From NCBI RefSeq assembly GCF_013376045.1, contig NZ_JABMJG010000010.1, positions 289,676 to 353,675 of the forward strand: a DNA stretch of 64,000 nucleotides, given 5' to 3'. Positions 43,716 to 53,601 of this stretch are shown piece by piece. Each line of letters opens with the position of its first letter. Position 1 is the first letter of the stretch. The DNA comes from Variovorax sp. SG517 (GTDB lineage: Bacteria; Pseudomonadota; Gammaproteobacteria; Burkholderiales; Burkholderiaceae_C). Below the pieces are notes generated by a model. It worked only from the letters and a program-made list of their open reading frames with translations. It was not told where the DNA came from and did no database searches. Both the position numbers and the translations under genes were made by a program.

Positions 43716-43942
43716 GTTTGTTCTCCGGATGGAAACCAGGAAGAACCGACAACGTGCGGGAGCGAAGCTGGAAAGCTGGGGAACGGATTGCGGTCAGCGG
43801 AAAGCGCAGCTTGGCGCCCGACATGACCGGCAATGAAGCGGCATTGTCGGCGTCAGAGAGTGATGACGGCGAGACGGGGCACTTGGCGCTCCTGTGGATC
43901 GAAGGGATCCGTGGGTGGATGAAAAAAGGAGTTGGCGATTCT
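43716..43942. other. upstream region of the RNA ligase operon
   Basis: About 230 bp with no convincing gene on either strand. It must hold the operon promoter. I found no sigma54-type promoter (the type used by rtcBA) and no clear -35/-10 pair. Confidence 0.4.
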
Positions 43943-44123
43943 AGGGCCTGTTCGCACTATTTCCGGGGTCGCGAAGGGCAGCCAGGGCGGGCCAATCAAG
44001 GCGCGTGACGACGCGTGTGCATGCGCACACGCTAGGAGCGCAACGCCGAGTGGCCCGCCCTGGCTGCCCTTCCCGCAGGGTTGGAGTACCAACGCGACCC
44101 CGGAAATAGTGCGAACAGGCCCT
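43943..44123. mobile_element. 181-bp MITE-like palindromic element
   Basis: The outer 31 bp (43943-43973, from AGGGCCTGTTCGCAC) are an exact inverted repeat of 44093-44123, and the next 21 bp (43974-43994) of 44051-44071. The right arm has a 21-bp interruption (44072-44092). The centre holds GCGTGTGC-ATGC-GCACACGC. No ORF inside. Left flank CTAG and right flank CTGG at the GGCCTG ends may be a decayed 4-bp target duplication. Terminal GGCCTGTTCGCA resembles some IS5-type ends. Confidence 0.75.
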
Positions 44124-44137
44124 GGCTACGCGCCATG

Positions 44138-44161
44138 AAAAAAGCCGGCGCAGTGGCCGGC
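44138..44161 (-). terminator. opgH terminator
   Basis: On the minus strand GCCGGC / GCCGGC with a 6-nt spacer then T6. It ends 15 bp from the MITE-like element. Confidence 0.85.
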
Positions 44162-44189
44162 TTCCTTCGGGGGCGATTGCTTCAGCGCA

Positions 44190-46202
44190 TCAGGCGGTGG
44201 CCAGCGCTGCCGGGCGAGCCAGGCGCAGCGCGTGCATCCATGCGCGGCGCAGCACGGCCGGCGAGCGCGATTCCTCGGGAATCAGCAGGTAGCCGCGGTC
44301 GCGCAGCGTGGTGCCCAGAGCGATCTGGCTGGTCAGCACGGTCAGCGGGATCGCCAGCAGCAGCGGCAGGCCGACGGGCATGAGCCAGACCAGCGCGCTC
44401 GGGTCGATCATGGCGACGCCGACGGCCAGCATCGCGATCACCAGCGTCATGGGCGCCAGCTGCGAGGCAGCGACCTTCCACGGCACGGCGGCGGCTTCAC
44501 GCGGGGGCGACTTCCAGTCGAGCTTGATGCCGGTGAGGGCGACCAGCACGAAGAGCGAATGAGCCAGCATGCGCACTGGTGCCTGAACGATGGCCAGGCC
44601 GGCTTCCATCACCGAGCTCTTCACCAGGCCCCACAGGCCACCGTATTGGCGCTGCTCGCCGCGCATCAGCACGGCGGCGATGCCGAGCACGCGCGGCAGG
44701 AACAGCAGGCAAAGGGTCCAGACCCACAGGCCGGCCAGTTCGGCGGGCAGCACGCTCCAGCTGGAGACCAGGCTCGAGCCGCTCAGCCACAGGGCCGTGC
44801 CCAGCGTCAGGAACGCGAGCCACAGCGGGGCCGAGACATAAGCCATGGTGCCGGTCACGAACATCGCGCGGTGGACCGAATGGATGCCGGGCTCGGCCAT
44901 CAGGCGGGCGTTCTGCAGGTTGCCCTGGCACCAGCGGCGGTCGCGCTGCAGTTCGGCCAGCAGGTCCGGCGGTTGCTGCTCGTAGCTGCCGACCAGGTCG
45001 GACACCAGCCACACGTGGTAGCCGGCGCGGCGCATCAGCGCGGCTTCGACGAAGTCGTGCGACATGATGCCGCCCGACATGCCGCCGGTGCCCTTGATCG
45101 GGGCCAGCGCGCAGTGCTTCATGAAGGGCTCGACGCGGATGATCGCGTTGTGGCCCCAGTAGTGTGACTCGCCCAGTTGCCAGAACTGCATGCCCAGCGT
45201 GAAAAGGCGGCCGGTGACGCGCGAGGCGAACTGCTGTGCGCGTGCGTGCAGCGTGACGTGGCCGATGGCCTGCGTCGCGGTCTGGATGATGCCGGCGGTG
45301 GGGTTGGCTTCCATCAGCTTGACCATCGAGGTCAGGCAGTCGCCGCTCATCACCGAGTCGGCGTCGAGCACGACCATGTAGCGGTAGTCCTTGCCCCAGC
45401 GGCGGCAGAAGTCGGCCACGTTGCCGGCCTTGCGGTGCGTGCGGCGGGTGCGCAGGCGGTAGTAGACCTCGACCTGCGGCTGGTTCGGGCTCTCGGCCAG
45501 CGCGGCGCGCAGATCTTCCCAGGCGGCGCGCTCGGCGGCGGCGGTCTCGGGGTTGTAGCTGTCGGACAGCACGAACACGTCGAACTGCTTCGCGTGGCCG
45601 GTGGCCGCGACCGATTCGCAGGTGGCGCGCAGGCCGGCGAACACGGTGGCCACGTCCTCGTTGCAGATCGGCATGATGATTGCCGTGCGTGCCTCGGGGT
45701 TCATCGGGTGGTTGGCCACCTGCTTCGCCGAGAGGGAGTGCTTGTCGCCGCGCACGGAAACGTAGAAGCCCATGAGCGCGGTCACGAAGCCGGTCACGAC
45801 CCAGCCCGAGAGCAGGCCGTACAGGCCGATCTGGCCGTATTCGAGCCAGAGGTTGTCGTAGTCGGGCTGCACGCTGGCGAAGAGCGACGACGCGATCACG
45901 GTGCTCAGCAGCGTGAGCATCATGAAGGCGAAGCGGCGGCGGGCGGCGGCGCGCTGCCAGGGCTGCTTCGTTTCGTTGGCGGGGTGAGCGCCGGCTTCGG
46001 CGTCACGGCCCGCGCCGAGCTTGACCAGCGCGGCGGTGCCGAGGCTGTTCCAGAAACCGCGCCAGGGGCGGGGCGTCATGGAGCCGCGGTTGACCGGGGG
46101 GGCGGTGACCGAGTTGGGATGGCGTTCTTCGCGAACCGGGCTGCGGCGCGAGAAATCGGTATCGGCCAGCACATTCAGTTGGGAGAAGTCGTTCGGCTTC
46201 AT
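44190..46202 (-). CDS. opgH: glucans biosynthesis glucosyltransferase OpgH (MdoH)
   Basis: A 670-residue inner-membrane GT2 enzyme that makes and exports the backbone of osmoregulated periplasmic glucans. Two N-terminal helices (about 92-160), the glycosyltransferase domain with IIMPICNEDVATVF, LDADSVMSGD and the QRDRRWCQGNLQN motif, then five to six helices. opgG, which normally precedes it, is absent; instead a 67-codon ORF and a sigma54 promoter lie upstream. The start MKPNDFS follows TAA of that ORF by five bases. Confidence 0.94.
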   Translation of the reverse strand: MKPNDFSQLNVLADTDFSRRSPVREERHPNSVTAPPVNRGSMTPRPWRGFWNSLGTAALVKLGAGRDAEAGAHPANETKQPWQRAAARRRFAFMMLTLLSTVIASSLFASVQPDYDNLWLEYGQIGLYGLLSGWVVTGFVTALMGFYVSVRGDKHSLSAKQVANHPMNPEARTAIIMPICNEDVATVFAGLRATCESVAATGHAKQFDVFVLSDSYNPETAAAERAAWEDLRAALAESPNQPQVEVYYRLRTRRTHRKAGNVADFCRRWGKDYRYMVVLDADSVMSGDCLTSMVKLMEANPTAGIIQTATQAIGHVTLHARAQQFASRVTGRLFTLGMQFWQLGESHYWGHNAIIRVEPFMKHCALAPIKGTGGMSGGIMSHDFVEAALMRRAGYHVWLVSDLVGSYEQQPPDLLAELQRDRRWCQGNLQNARLMAEPGIHSVHRAMFVTGTMAYVSAPLWLAFLTLGTALWLSGSSLVSSWSVLPAELAGLWVWTLCLLFLPRVLGIAAVLMRGEQRQYGGLWGLVKSSVMEAGLAIVQAPVRMLAHSLFVLVALTGIKLDWKSPPREAAAVPWKVAASQLAPMTLVIAMLAVGVAMIDPSALVWLMPVGLPLLLAIPLTVLTSQIALGTTLRDRGYLLIPEESRSPAVLRRAWMHALRLARPAALATA

Positions 46203-46207
46203 GTGGT

Positions 46208-46411
46208 TTACCAACGTTGCTTGTCGAGGGAAGGGGTGTCGCCAATGGCAGGAAAGCGCTTGATCACGCAATCCGGTTCAGCGCCGCCGGCGCTTGCGAG
46301 CGCGGCCAGCGAATGGCCCGCGGCGCGGGGCCGCGAGGGGGAAAACTGCTTTTGACGCAGGCCGTCGCGCTGCTGGCGCAGTGCGAAAGATGGGCTGGTA
46401 AGTGCTGTCAT
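46208..46411 (-). CDS. small ORF between the sigma54 promoter and opgH (67 residues)
   Basis: ATG at 46411 lies at or within two bases of the start point predicted from the sigma54 promoter, and the TAA is five bases before the opgH ATG. The product is hydrophilic, basic in the first half (RQQRDGLRQKQF), ends in CVIKRFPAIGDTPSLDKQRW, and has the local third-position GC pattern. No domain is recognised. It may be a small protein coupled to OpgH or simply leader RNA. Confidence 0.5.
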   Translation of the reverse strand: MTALTSPSFALRQQRDGLRQKQFSPSRPRAAGHSLAALASAGGAEPDCVIKRFPAIGDTPSLDKQRW

Positions 46412-46423
46412 GCCGGTACAGGG

Positions 46424-46438
46424 GCAAACCCTGTGCCA
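46424..46438 (-). promoter_or_regulatory. sigma54 promoter for opgH
   Basis: On the minus strand TGGCACAGGGTTTGC: -24 GG and -12 GC separated by ten bases, matching TGGCAC-N5-TTGC exactly. The start point would be near 46412. Confidence 0.85.
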
Positions 46439-46454
46439 GGCTGAAAAAATGCTT

Positions 46455-46481
46455 TCAGATCAACGACTTGGAGCGATCTGA
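46455..46481. promoter_or_regulatory. inverted repeat with IHF-like core upstream of the sigma54 promoter
   Basis: TCAGATC (46455-46461) and GATCTGA (46475-46481). Within it GATCAACGACTTG (46458-46470) matches the IHF consensus WATCAANNNNTTR except for the first base. Confidence 0.45.
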
Positions 46482-46532
46482 AGGTGTTTTTCGGGGGGTG
46501 GGGCCGCCGGATGGCCTCAAAACCCCTGTTTT

Positions 46533-46550
46533 TGTCGCCGAATCCCGACA
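46533..46550. promoter_or_regulatory. GlrR-type enhancer site
   Basis: TGTC-GCCGAATCCC-GACA, an exact TGTC-N10-GACA site as known for GlrR (YfhA) in enterobacteria. It is centred about 130 bp upstream of the predicted start point, a normal enhancer distance. Confidence 0.8.
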
Positions 46551-46582
46551 AGCCGTGAGGGCGGGTAGGGATAGGTCATATA

Positions 46583-46595
46583 AATCAACGACTTA
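46583..46595. promoter_or_regulatory. IHF-like site next to glrR
   Basis: AATCAACGACTTA matches WATCAANNNNTTR fully. ATCAACGACTT is an 11-bp direct repeat of the one at 46459-46469. Confidence 0.45.
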
Positions 46596-46604
46596 GCAGC
46601 GTCG

Positions 46605-47993
<1,389 letters not shown>

Positions 47994-48054
47994 CGAAAAA
48001 CCTCCGTGCTTCGCACTGCGGTGCGGGCTTGCCTGGTGCGGGCCGGCGCTGCAC

Positions 48055-48720
48055 TCATTGATTGGGCTTGGCGCTGGGCGGCGCGGCCGGCATGGCCGGT
48101 GCCGGGTTGTTGTTGGGCCGCGCAAAGCTGCGCTCGATGGCGCGCAGCGCTTCGATGCGGTCGTTGAGCTGGTCGATGCGGCGCTGGCTGTCGCGCAGCG
48201 CCTGCACCTGCTTGTCGCGGTCGTCCTCGACGCGGCGCTGCTCCACGTAGCGCGCGGCCAGCGCGCGTGCCAGCGGCTGCAGCGCCTGCGCCTCGGGCGC
48301 GGGGTTGGAGATCACGCGCTGCAGCAGGCCCAGCGCGCGCGCCAGATCGGCCGGCACGCGGGTCTGCGAGAGCAGCAGCGCCAGCTGCATCTGCGCCGTG
48401 GGCGAGTCGCCGGGGTCGCCCACGCGGGCGATCTCCGCGCTGAGGTCGGCGCCGCTGAGCGGGCGCACCTTGTCGGCGTACGACAGCATCGAGGACACCG
48501 GCCCCTGCAGCATCGTCGTGAACAGCGACGCGGCAGGCTGCGTGGCCGGCGCCTTGGGCTCGGCCTCCACCGGCATCACGCGCGGCACGACCGGCGGCGG
48601 CGGCAGCGCATCGGCCTCCGCGGGCGGCTTGGGCTGCGAGGCGCAGGCGGCCAGCAGCAGGACGAAAGGCACGGTCATCGCCCCGGCGAAGGAGGAACGG
48701 CGGACGAACGGAAAAGACAT
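48055..48720 (-). CDS. qseG: QseG-like lipoprotein
   Basis: A 221-residue predicted lipoprotein with signal LLLAAC and C26, a Pro-rich linker (30-60), and a helical C-terminal domain ending in a coiled coil (DKQVQALRDSQRRIDQLNDR). Its place between glrK and glrR matches QseG (YfhG), an outer-membrane lipoprotein that stimulates GlrK. Sequence similarity to enterobacterial QseG is not obvious by eye; the call rests on order, size and export type. Confidence 0.7.
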   Translation of the reverse strand: MSFPFVRRSSFAGAMTVPFVLLLAACASQPKPPAEADALPPPPVVPRVMPVEAEPKAPATQPAASLFTTMLQGPVSSMLSYADKVRPLSGADLSAEIARVGDPGDSPTAQMQLALLLSQTRVPADLARALGLLQRVISNPAPEAQALQPLARALAARYVEQRRVEDDRDKQVQALRDSQRRIDQLNDRIEALRAIERSFARPNNNPAPAMPAAPPSAKPNQ

Positions 48721-48778
48721 GGGTCGAAGAAAGGACGCGAGGCGGTCGGACAGTATCTGGAGAGGGGTGCCGGGGCGG

Positions 48779-50206
48779 TCAGGCCGTGCGCGGCAGTTCG
48801 ATGCGGAAGCGGGCACCTGGACCGCCGGGCTGCAGGGTGATGCGGCCCCCGTGGGCTGCAATGTACTCCTGCACGATGGAAAGTCCGATGCCCGTGCCCT
48901 TCACGGTGTGTTCGGGCTGGCGCTCGCCGCGGAAGAAGGGTTCGAAGATCCGGTCGCGATCCCCCTCGGCGATGCCCGGCCCGGCGTCGTTCACGTCGAT
49001 GTGCACCGCCTCGGGCGTCTGCGACACGGCCAGCGTGATGACACCGCCGGTTACCGAAAAGCGGATGGCGTTGCTCAGCAGGTTGGCAATGGCGGTGCCG
49101 AGCTTGGCGCGGTCGACCGTGACCGTGACGGGGTCGCCCTCGGCCCGCACCCGCAGCCCATGCGACTGCCACTGCAGGCGCTGGGCCTCGATCTGTTCCT
49201 CGATCAGCGGCAGCAGCTCGGTGCGCTCGCGGCGCAGCTCGCGCGCCTCGAAGGCCGCGGCGTTGAAGCGCAGCAGCGCCTCGATCTGGCCCTGCAGCGA
49301 CACGGTGTTCTGGTTCAGGATCTGCGCGACTTCGAGCTGCGCCGGGTTCAGCGGGCCGGTCACGCCGTCTTCCAGCAGCGACACACCCTCGCGCAGCGCG
49401 GCCAGCGGCGTCTTCAGCTCGTGCGACACGTGGCGCAGGAAGCGCGCCTTGTCGGCGTCGAGTTCGGTCAGGCGCAGCCGCAGCCATTCGAGCTGCTGCG
49501 ACACGCGACGCACGTCGGCCGGGCCGCGGATGTCGATCGGCTCGTCGAGCCGGTTCTGCCCGAGTCCGACGATGGCCTGCTCCAGCCGCTTGAAGGGCCG
49601 CGCCAGCCAGATGCCGAAGGCCAGCGCCAGCACCGCGGCCAGCACGCTGGCGGCCACCACCTCGCGCATCAGCCGGCGGCGCGCGTTCTCGATGCGCCTG
49701 GCCAGCGCGTCGTTCTGCGTCTCGATGAGGAACTGCGCCTGCTGCGCGATGTTGGTGTTGAGCGCGTCGAGCTCGCGGAACTGCATCGCCATCGTGCTCT
49801 CGCGGGCCAGGGCGCTGTCGGCGCTGCCGCTCATCAGGCCCTCGATCACGCCGAGCTGCGTGCGCCACATGTCGATGCCGGCGGGCGGCAGGCCGTTCTT
49901 CTCCAGGCGCTCGAGCACCTGGTGCGCCTCGCGCGCGGCGTCGTCGAAGCGGCGGCGCAGCACGGCGTCGTTCAGCACCAGCGACTGGCGCCCGGCGCGC
50001 TCCATGGCCGCGCTGCGCTCGGCCAGCGACTGGGAGGCGCCCGACAGGCGCAGCGCGCGCGCGGCCGCGTCGCGGCTCTGGGTCATGAGCGCGTCGTACT
50101 GCAGCACCGAGCGCAGCGCCACGCCCACCAGCAGCGCGGTGATCAGCAGGAAGGCGAAGAGCAGGAGCTGCTGGAACGAGCCCCGTATGGACGGTCGCTT
50201 CGCCAT
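48779..50206 (-). CDS. glrK: sensor histidine kinase GlrK
   Basis: A 475-residue kinase: two membrane helices (about 12-33 and 182-203) around a helical periplasmic domain, HAMP (about 203-255), phospho-acceptor H262 in RHVSHELKTPLAALREG, and a HATPase with NLLSNAIRFS, NDAGPGI and GTGIGLSIVQEY. It senses envelope state and phosphorylates GlrR. Its ATG overlaps the miaB stop by one base, so miaB and the glrK operon are co-transcribed. Confidence 0.92.
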   Translation of the reverse strand: MAKRPSIRGSFQQLLLFAFLLITALLVGVALRSVLQYDALMTQSRDAAARALRLSGASQSLAERSAAMERAGRQSLVLNDAVLRRRFDDAAREAHQVLERLEKNGLPPAGIDMWRTQLGVIEGLMSGSADSALARESTMAMQFRELDALNTNIAQQAQFLIETQNDALARRIENARRRLMREVVAASVLAAVLALAFGIWLARPFKRLEQAIVGLGQNRLDEPIDIRGPADVRRVSQQLEWLRLRLTELDADKARFLRHVSHELKTPLAALREGVSLLEDGVTGPLNPAQLEVAQILNQNTVSLQGQIEALLRFNAAAFEARELRRERTELLPLIEEQIEAQRLQWQSHGLRVRAEGDPVTVTVDRAKLGTAIANLLSNAIRFSVTGGVITLAVSQTPEAVHIDVNDAGPGIAEGDRDRIFEPFFRGERQPEHTVKGTGIGLSIVQEYIAAHGGRITLQPGGPGARFRIELPRTA

Positions 50207-51555
50207 CAGTGGTGGGCGAGCGCCATCGGCGATTCGTTCGTCACCACTTCGCCGCGCAGCGTGTAGGCCAGCGAGCGGGTGATGCGCAGGTCGATCATCT
50301 GGCCGACCAGCCGGGCGTCGCCTTCGAAGTTGACGACGCGGTTGCAGACGGTGCGGCCCATGAGCTCGTTCGCATCCCTGCGCGAGGTACCTTCCACCAG
50401 CACGCGCTGCGTGGTGCCGACCAGCGCCTGGCCGAAGCGCTTCACGTTGGCGTCGATCACGGCCTGCAGCGTGTGCAGCCGCGCGAGCTTCGCTTCATGC
50501 GGCGTGTCGTCGTGCAGCGCGGCGGCGGGCGTGCCGGGGCGCGGGCTGAAGATGAAGCTGAAGCTGGCGTCGAACTGGCAGTCGTCGATGAGCTTCATCA
50601 TCTTGTTGAAGTCGTCCTCGGTCTCGCCGGGGAAGCCGACGATGAAGTCGCTGCTGAGCGCCAACTCGGGGCGGATGGCGCGCAGCTTGCGCACCGTGCT
50701 CTTGTATTCCATGGCGGTGTAGCCGCGCTTCATCGCCATCAGGATGCGGTCGCTGCCGTGCTGCACCGGCAGGTGCAGGTGGCTCACGAGCTGCGGCACC
50801 TTCGCGTAGGCCTCGATCAGGCGCGGCGTGAACTCGTTCGGGTGGCTGGTGGTGTAGCGGATGCGCTCGATGCCGGGGATCTCGGCGATGTATTCGATGA
50901 GCAGCGCGAAATCGGCGATCTCCGACGTGTCGCCCATCCTGCCGCGGTAGGCATTCACGTTCTGGCCCAGCAGCGTGATCTCGCGCACGCCCTGGTCGGC
51001 CAGGCCGGCGATCTCGACCAGCACGTCGTCGAGCGGGCGGTTCACCTCCTCGCCGCGGGTGTAGGGCACCACGCAGTAGCTGCAGTACTTGGAGCAGCCT
51101 TCCATGATCGACACGAAGGCGGTGGCGCCTTCGACGCGCGCGGGCGGCAGGTGGTCGAACTTCTCGATCTCGGGGAAGCTGATGTCCACCTGTGGGCGGT
51201 CCAGGCGCTCGCGGTCGTTCAGCATCTCGGGCAGGCGGTGCAGGGTCTGCGGGCCGAACACGATGTCGACATAAGGTGCACGCGCGATGATGGCCTCGCC
51301 CTCCTGGCTGGCCACGCAGCCGCCCACGCCGATCTTCACGCCCCTGGCCTTCAGGTGCTTCACGCGGCCGAGGTCGGAGAACACCTTTTCCTGCGCCTTC
51401 TCACGCACGGAGCAGGTGTTGAACAGGATGAGGTCGGCCTCGTCGACGTTCTGGGTGGGCTCGTAGCCCTGGGCGGCGTTGAGCACGTCGGCCATCTTGT
51501 CCGAGTCGTACTCGTTCATCTGGCAGCCGAAGGTCTTGATGAATACTTTTTTCAT
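50206..51555 (-). CDS. miaB: tRNA methylthiotransferase MiaB
   Basis: A 449-residue radical-SAM enzyme that adds the 2-methylthio group to i6A37 of tRNA. N-terminal cluster cysteines are in FGCQMNEYDS, NTCSVRE and GGCVASQ; the radical-SAM motif is GCSKYCSYCVVPYTRG; a C-terminal TRAM domain follows. The start MKKVFIKTFGCQMN is the family start. It is first in a miaB-glrK-qseG-glrR unit. Confidence 0.96.
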   Translation of the reverse strand: MKKVFIKTFGCQMNEYDSDKMADVLNAAQGYEPTQNVDEADLILFNTCSVREKAQEKVFSDLGRVKHLKARGVKIGVGGCVASQEGEAIIARAPYVDIVFGPQTLHRLPEMLNDRERLDRPQVDISFPEIEKFDHLPPARVEGATAFVSIMEGCSKYCSYCVVPYTRGEEVNRPLDDVLVEIAGLADQGVREITLLGQNVNAYRGRMGDTSEIADFALLIEYIAEIPGIERIRYTTSHPNEFTPRLIEAYAKVPQLVSHLHLPVQHGSDRILMAMKRGYTAMEYKSTVRKLRAIRPELALSSDFIVGFPGETEDDFNKMMKLIDDCQFDASFSFIFSPRPGTPAAALHDDTPHEAKLARLHTLQAVIDANVKRFGQALVGTTQRVLVEGTSRRDANELMGRTVCNRVVNFEGDARLVGQMIDLRITRSLAYTLRGEVVTNESPMALAHH

Positions 51556-51646
51556 GGGGAACTCTCTCTCGTGGCCACCTGCTCGAAGCGGGGGCACGGC
51601 GGCCGGGCGCGCGGGAACCTGCCGCGCCGGCCGTCTTCTTGCTTGC

Positions 51647-52108
51647 TTACTGCGTGTTGAGGGTGTCGTTCGAGGTGAACGGCCAGACGTTCAGGAACGG
51701 CTTGTTCAGCGATTCGCGGCTGGCGGTGGCTTCGTCGGGCGTGAGGATCCACACCTCGCGCAGCAGGCCGGCGGCGTCGCGCGTGTAGTTGACGAGGTAC
51801 TTCTGGCCGATGATGGCCCCGGGCATCACCAGCATGTTCTGGCCGCTGCGGATGCGCGCGCCGGCGCCCAGGCGGTCGGGCTTGCCGTCGAGCTCGACGT
51901 CGGGCGCGTTGGTCACCATGAACTTGCCGCGCAGGGTGCCCACGGGGAAGACGCGGCCGCCCAGGAGCGACTCGTTCTGGGTCTGGGGGCGGGGGACTTC
52001 GTCCTGTGCGCTGGCGGCCGCCGGGAAAAGGACTGCAGCAGCAATGGTTGCTGTGCAAGCCGCTATGAAAGTGAGAGCATTCGTGGATTGTTTCTTGCAG
52101 CGGTTCAT
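51647..52108 (-). CDS. exported hypothetical protein
   Basis: A 153-residue protein with a Sec signal (residues 8-35, cleavage after ASA-Q). The mature part is a small beta-rich domain (LGGRVFPVGTLRGKFMVTNAP, RLGAGARIRSGQNMLVMPG). It probably lies in the periplasm. I do not recognise a domain. No ribosome-binding site is obvious. It is divergent from the RND efflux operon and follows no other gene closely. Confidence 0.75.
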   Translation of the reverse strand: MNRCKKQSTNALTFIAACTATIAAAVLFPAAASAQDEVPRPQTQNESLLGGRVFPVGTLRGKFMVTNAPDVELDGKPDRLGAGARIRSGQNMLVMPGAIIGQKYLVNYTRDAAGLLREVWILTPDEATASRESLNKPFLNVWPFTSNDTLNTQ

Positions 52109-52289
52109 GGGGTTTATCCAGAGGCTGTGGACCGGCGATTTTAGCGAGGGGCCCCTGTTCGCCCCGGCCGGCACAGCGAGTAGTGCGACTTTCGGTTGAC
52201 CTGCTTTACATTTCTTTACGGGCCCCATGATCACCAGGAGTCGGCCGCTGATCCAATAGTCGGTGTCAGCCCAAAGTGCACAAGAACCC

Positions 52290-53546
52290 ATGAAGAAAAA
52301 TGTCGCCGTCGCCCTCGCGGGCGTGTTGATCGTAGCCGTCGCTGGCGGGTGGTGGAGCATGTCCGGAGACAGGTCCGCCACGCAGAATGCCAAGGCCCCG
52401 AACGCCAAGGGCGGCGCTGCGGCCGGCGGCGGCGCGCCCGCGCTGGTGACGCTGGCCACGGCGAAGAAGCAGGACGTTCCGGTGACCGTGCAGGTCAACG
52501 GCAGCGTGGTGTCACTCAACAGCGTCGACCTGCGCCCGCAGGTGACCAACACGGTGAGCGCGGTGCACGTGAAGGAGGGCCAGTTCGTCAAGGCCGGCCA
52601 GCTGCTCTTCTCGCTCGACGACCGCAACGACCAGGCCAACCTGGCTCGCGCGAAGGCGCAGCAGCAGAAGGACGAGGCCACGATGGCCGACCTCGAGCGC
52701 CAGTACAGGCGCAGCCAGGAGCTGGTGGCGCAGAACTTCATCGCCAAGAGCGCGGCCGACGCCACGCTCTCGCAGCTCGAGGCGCAGCGCGCCGCCGTGG
52801 CGGCCGACCGCGCGGCCGTGCAGTCGGCGCAGGTGGCGCTGGGCTATGCCACGCTGCGCGCGCCCATTGCCGGACGCATCGGCGCGGTCAACATCTACCC
52901 GGGCACGCTGGTGCAGCCGACGCTGTCGCTGGTGACCGTCACGCAGCTCGACCCGATCGCCGTGAGCTTCCCCGTGCCCGAGGCCAACCTGCAGGACCTG
53001 CTGGAGGCCGCGCGCTCGCGCTCGAAGGTCGAGGCCGTCGTTCCCGGCCGCAAGGAGCCGCTGAACGGCACGCTCGACTTCGTCGACAACACCGTCGATC
53101 CGACGATTGGCACCGTGCGCGCCAAGGCCGTGTTCGCCAATGCCGACCAGAGCCTGTGGCCGGGGCAGTTCGTGGCCACGCGCATCACGGTGCGCACGCT
53201 CGGCGGCGCCACGGTGGTGCCGGCCGCGGCGCTGATGATGCTGTCCGACGGCGCCTCGCTCTACGTGGTCGATCAGGCCAAGACCGCCACGCGCCGCAAG
53301 GTGAAGGCGCTGCACACCTTCGGCACGCAGGTGGCGGTGAGCGGCATCGAGCCCGGCGAGCAGGTGGTGATCGAGGGCAGCCAGAACGTGCGCCCGGGCG
53401 GCAAGGTGCGCGTGGACGAGAAGGCGCCGGCCGTCGCCCCGGGTGCGCCGGGCGCGCCTTCCAACGGCACGACGGGAGTCACGCCCGGCAGCGCCGCGTC
53501 TTCCGACGGCACCGACGCCAAGCCGCCGCGGCAGGAACGCGCATGA
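52290..53546 (+). CDS. RND efflux periplasmic adaptor (MdtA-like)
   Basis: A 418-residue membrane-fusion protein. N-terminal anchor (6-25), lipoyl halves (VDLRPQVTNTVSAVHVKEGQ and GYATLRAPIAGRIGAVN), an alpha-hairpin (about 105-165) and beta-barrel domains. The tail of about 45 residues is Pro/Gly/Ala-rich. It pairs with the pump gene 55 bp downstream. No outer-membrane channel gene is beside it. A GTG at 52263 is a less likely start. Confidence 0.9.
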   Translation: MKKNVAVALAGVLIVAVAGGWWSMSGDRSATQNAKAPNAKGGAAAGGGAPALVTLATAKKQDVPVTVQVNGSVVSLNSVDLRPQVTNTVSAVHVKEGQFVKAGQLLFSLDDRNDQANLARAKAQQQKDEATMADLERQYRRSQELVAQNFIAKSAADATLSQLEAQRAAVAADRAAVQSAQVALGYATLRAPIAGRIGAVNIYPGTLVQPTLSLVTVTQLDPIAVSFPVPEANLQDLLEAARSRSKVEAVVPGRKEPLNGTLDFVDNTVDPTIGTVRAKAVFANADQSLWPGQFVATRITVRTLGGATVVPAAALMMLSDGASLYVVDQAKTATRRKVKALHTFGTQVAVSGIEPGEQVVIEGSQNVRPGGKVRVDEKAPAVAPGAPGAPSNGTTGVTPGSAASSDGTDAKPPRQERA

Positions 53547-53601
53547 GCCGCCGGGCCGCTCCCAAGGCGAATGCCGCAGCGCGAAGCGCGGAGGTCGTCC
53601 G

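Noticed and set aside
43716..43942. Sigma54 promoter for the RNA ligase operon, by analogy with rtcBA
   Set aside because: No GG-N10-GC site with acceptable flanks was found on the minus strand.
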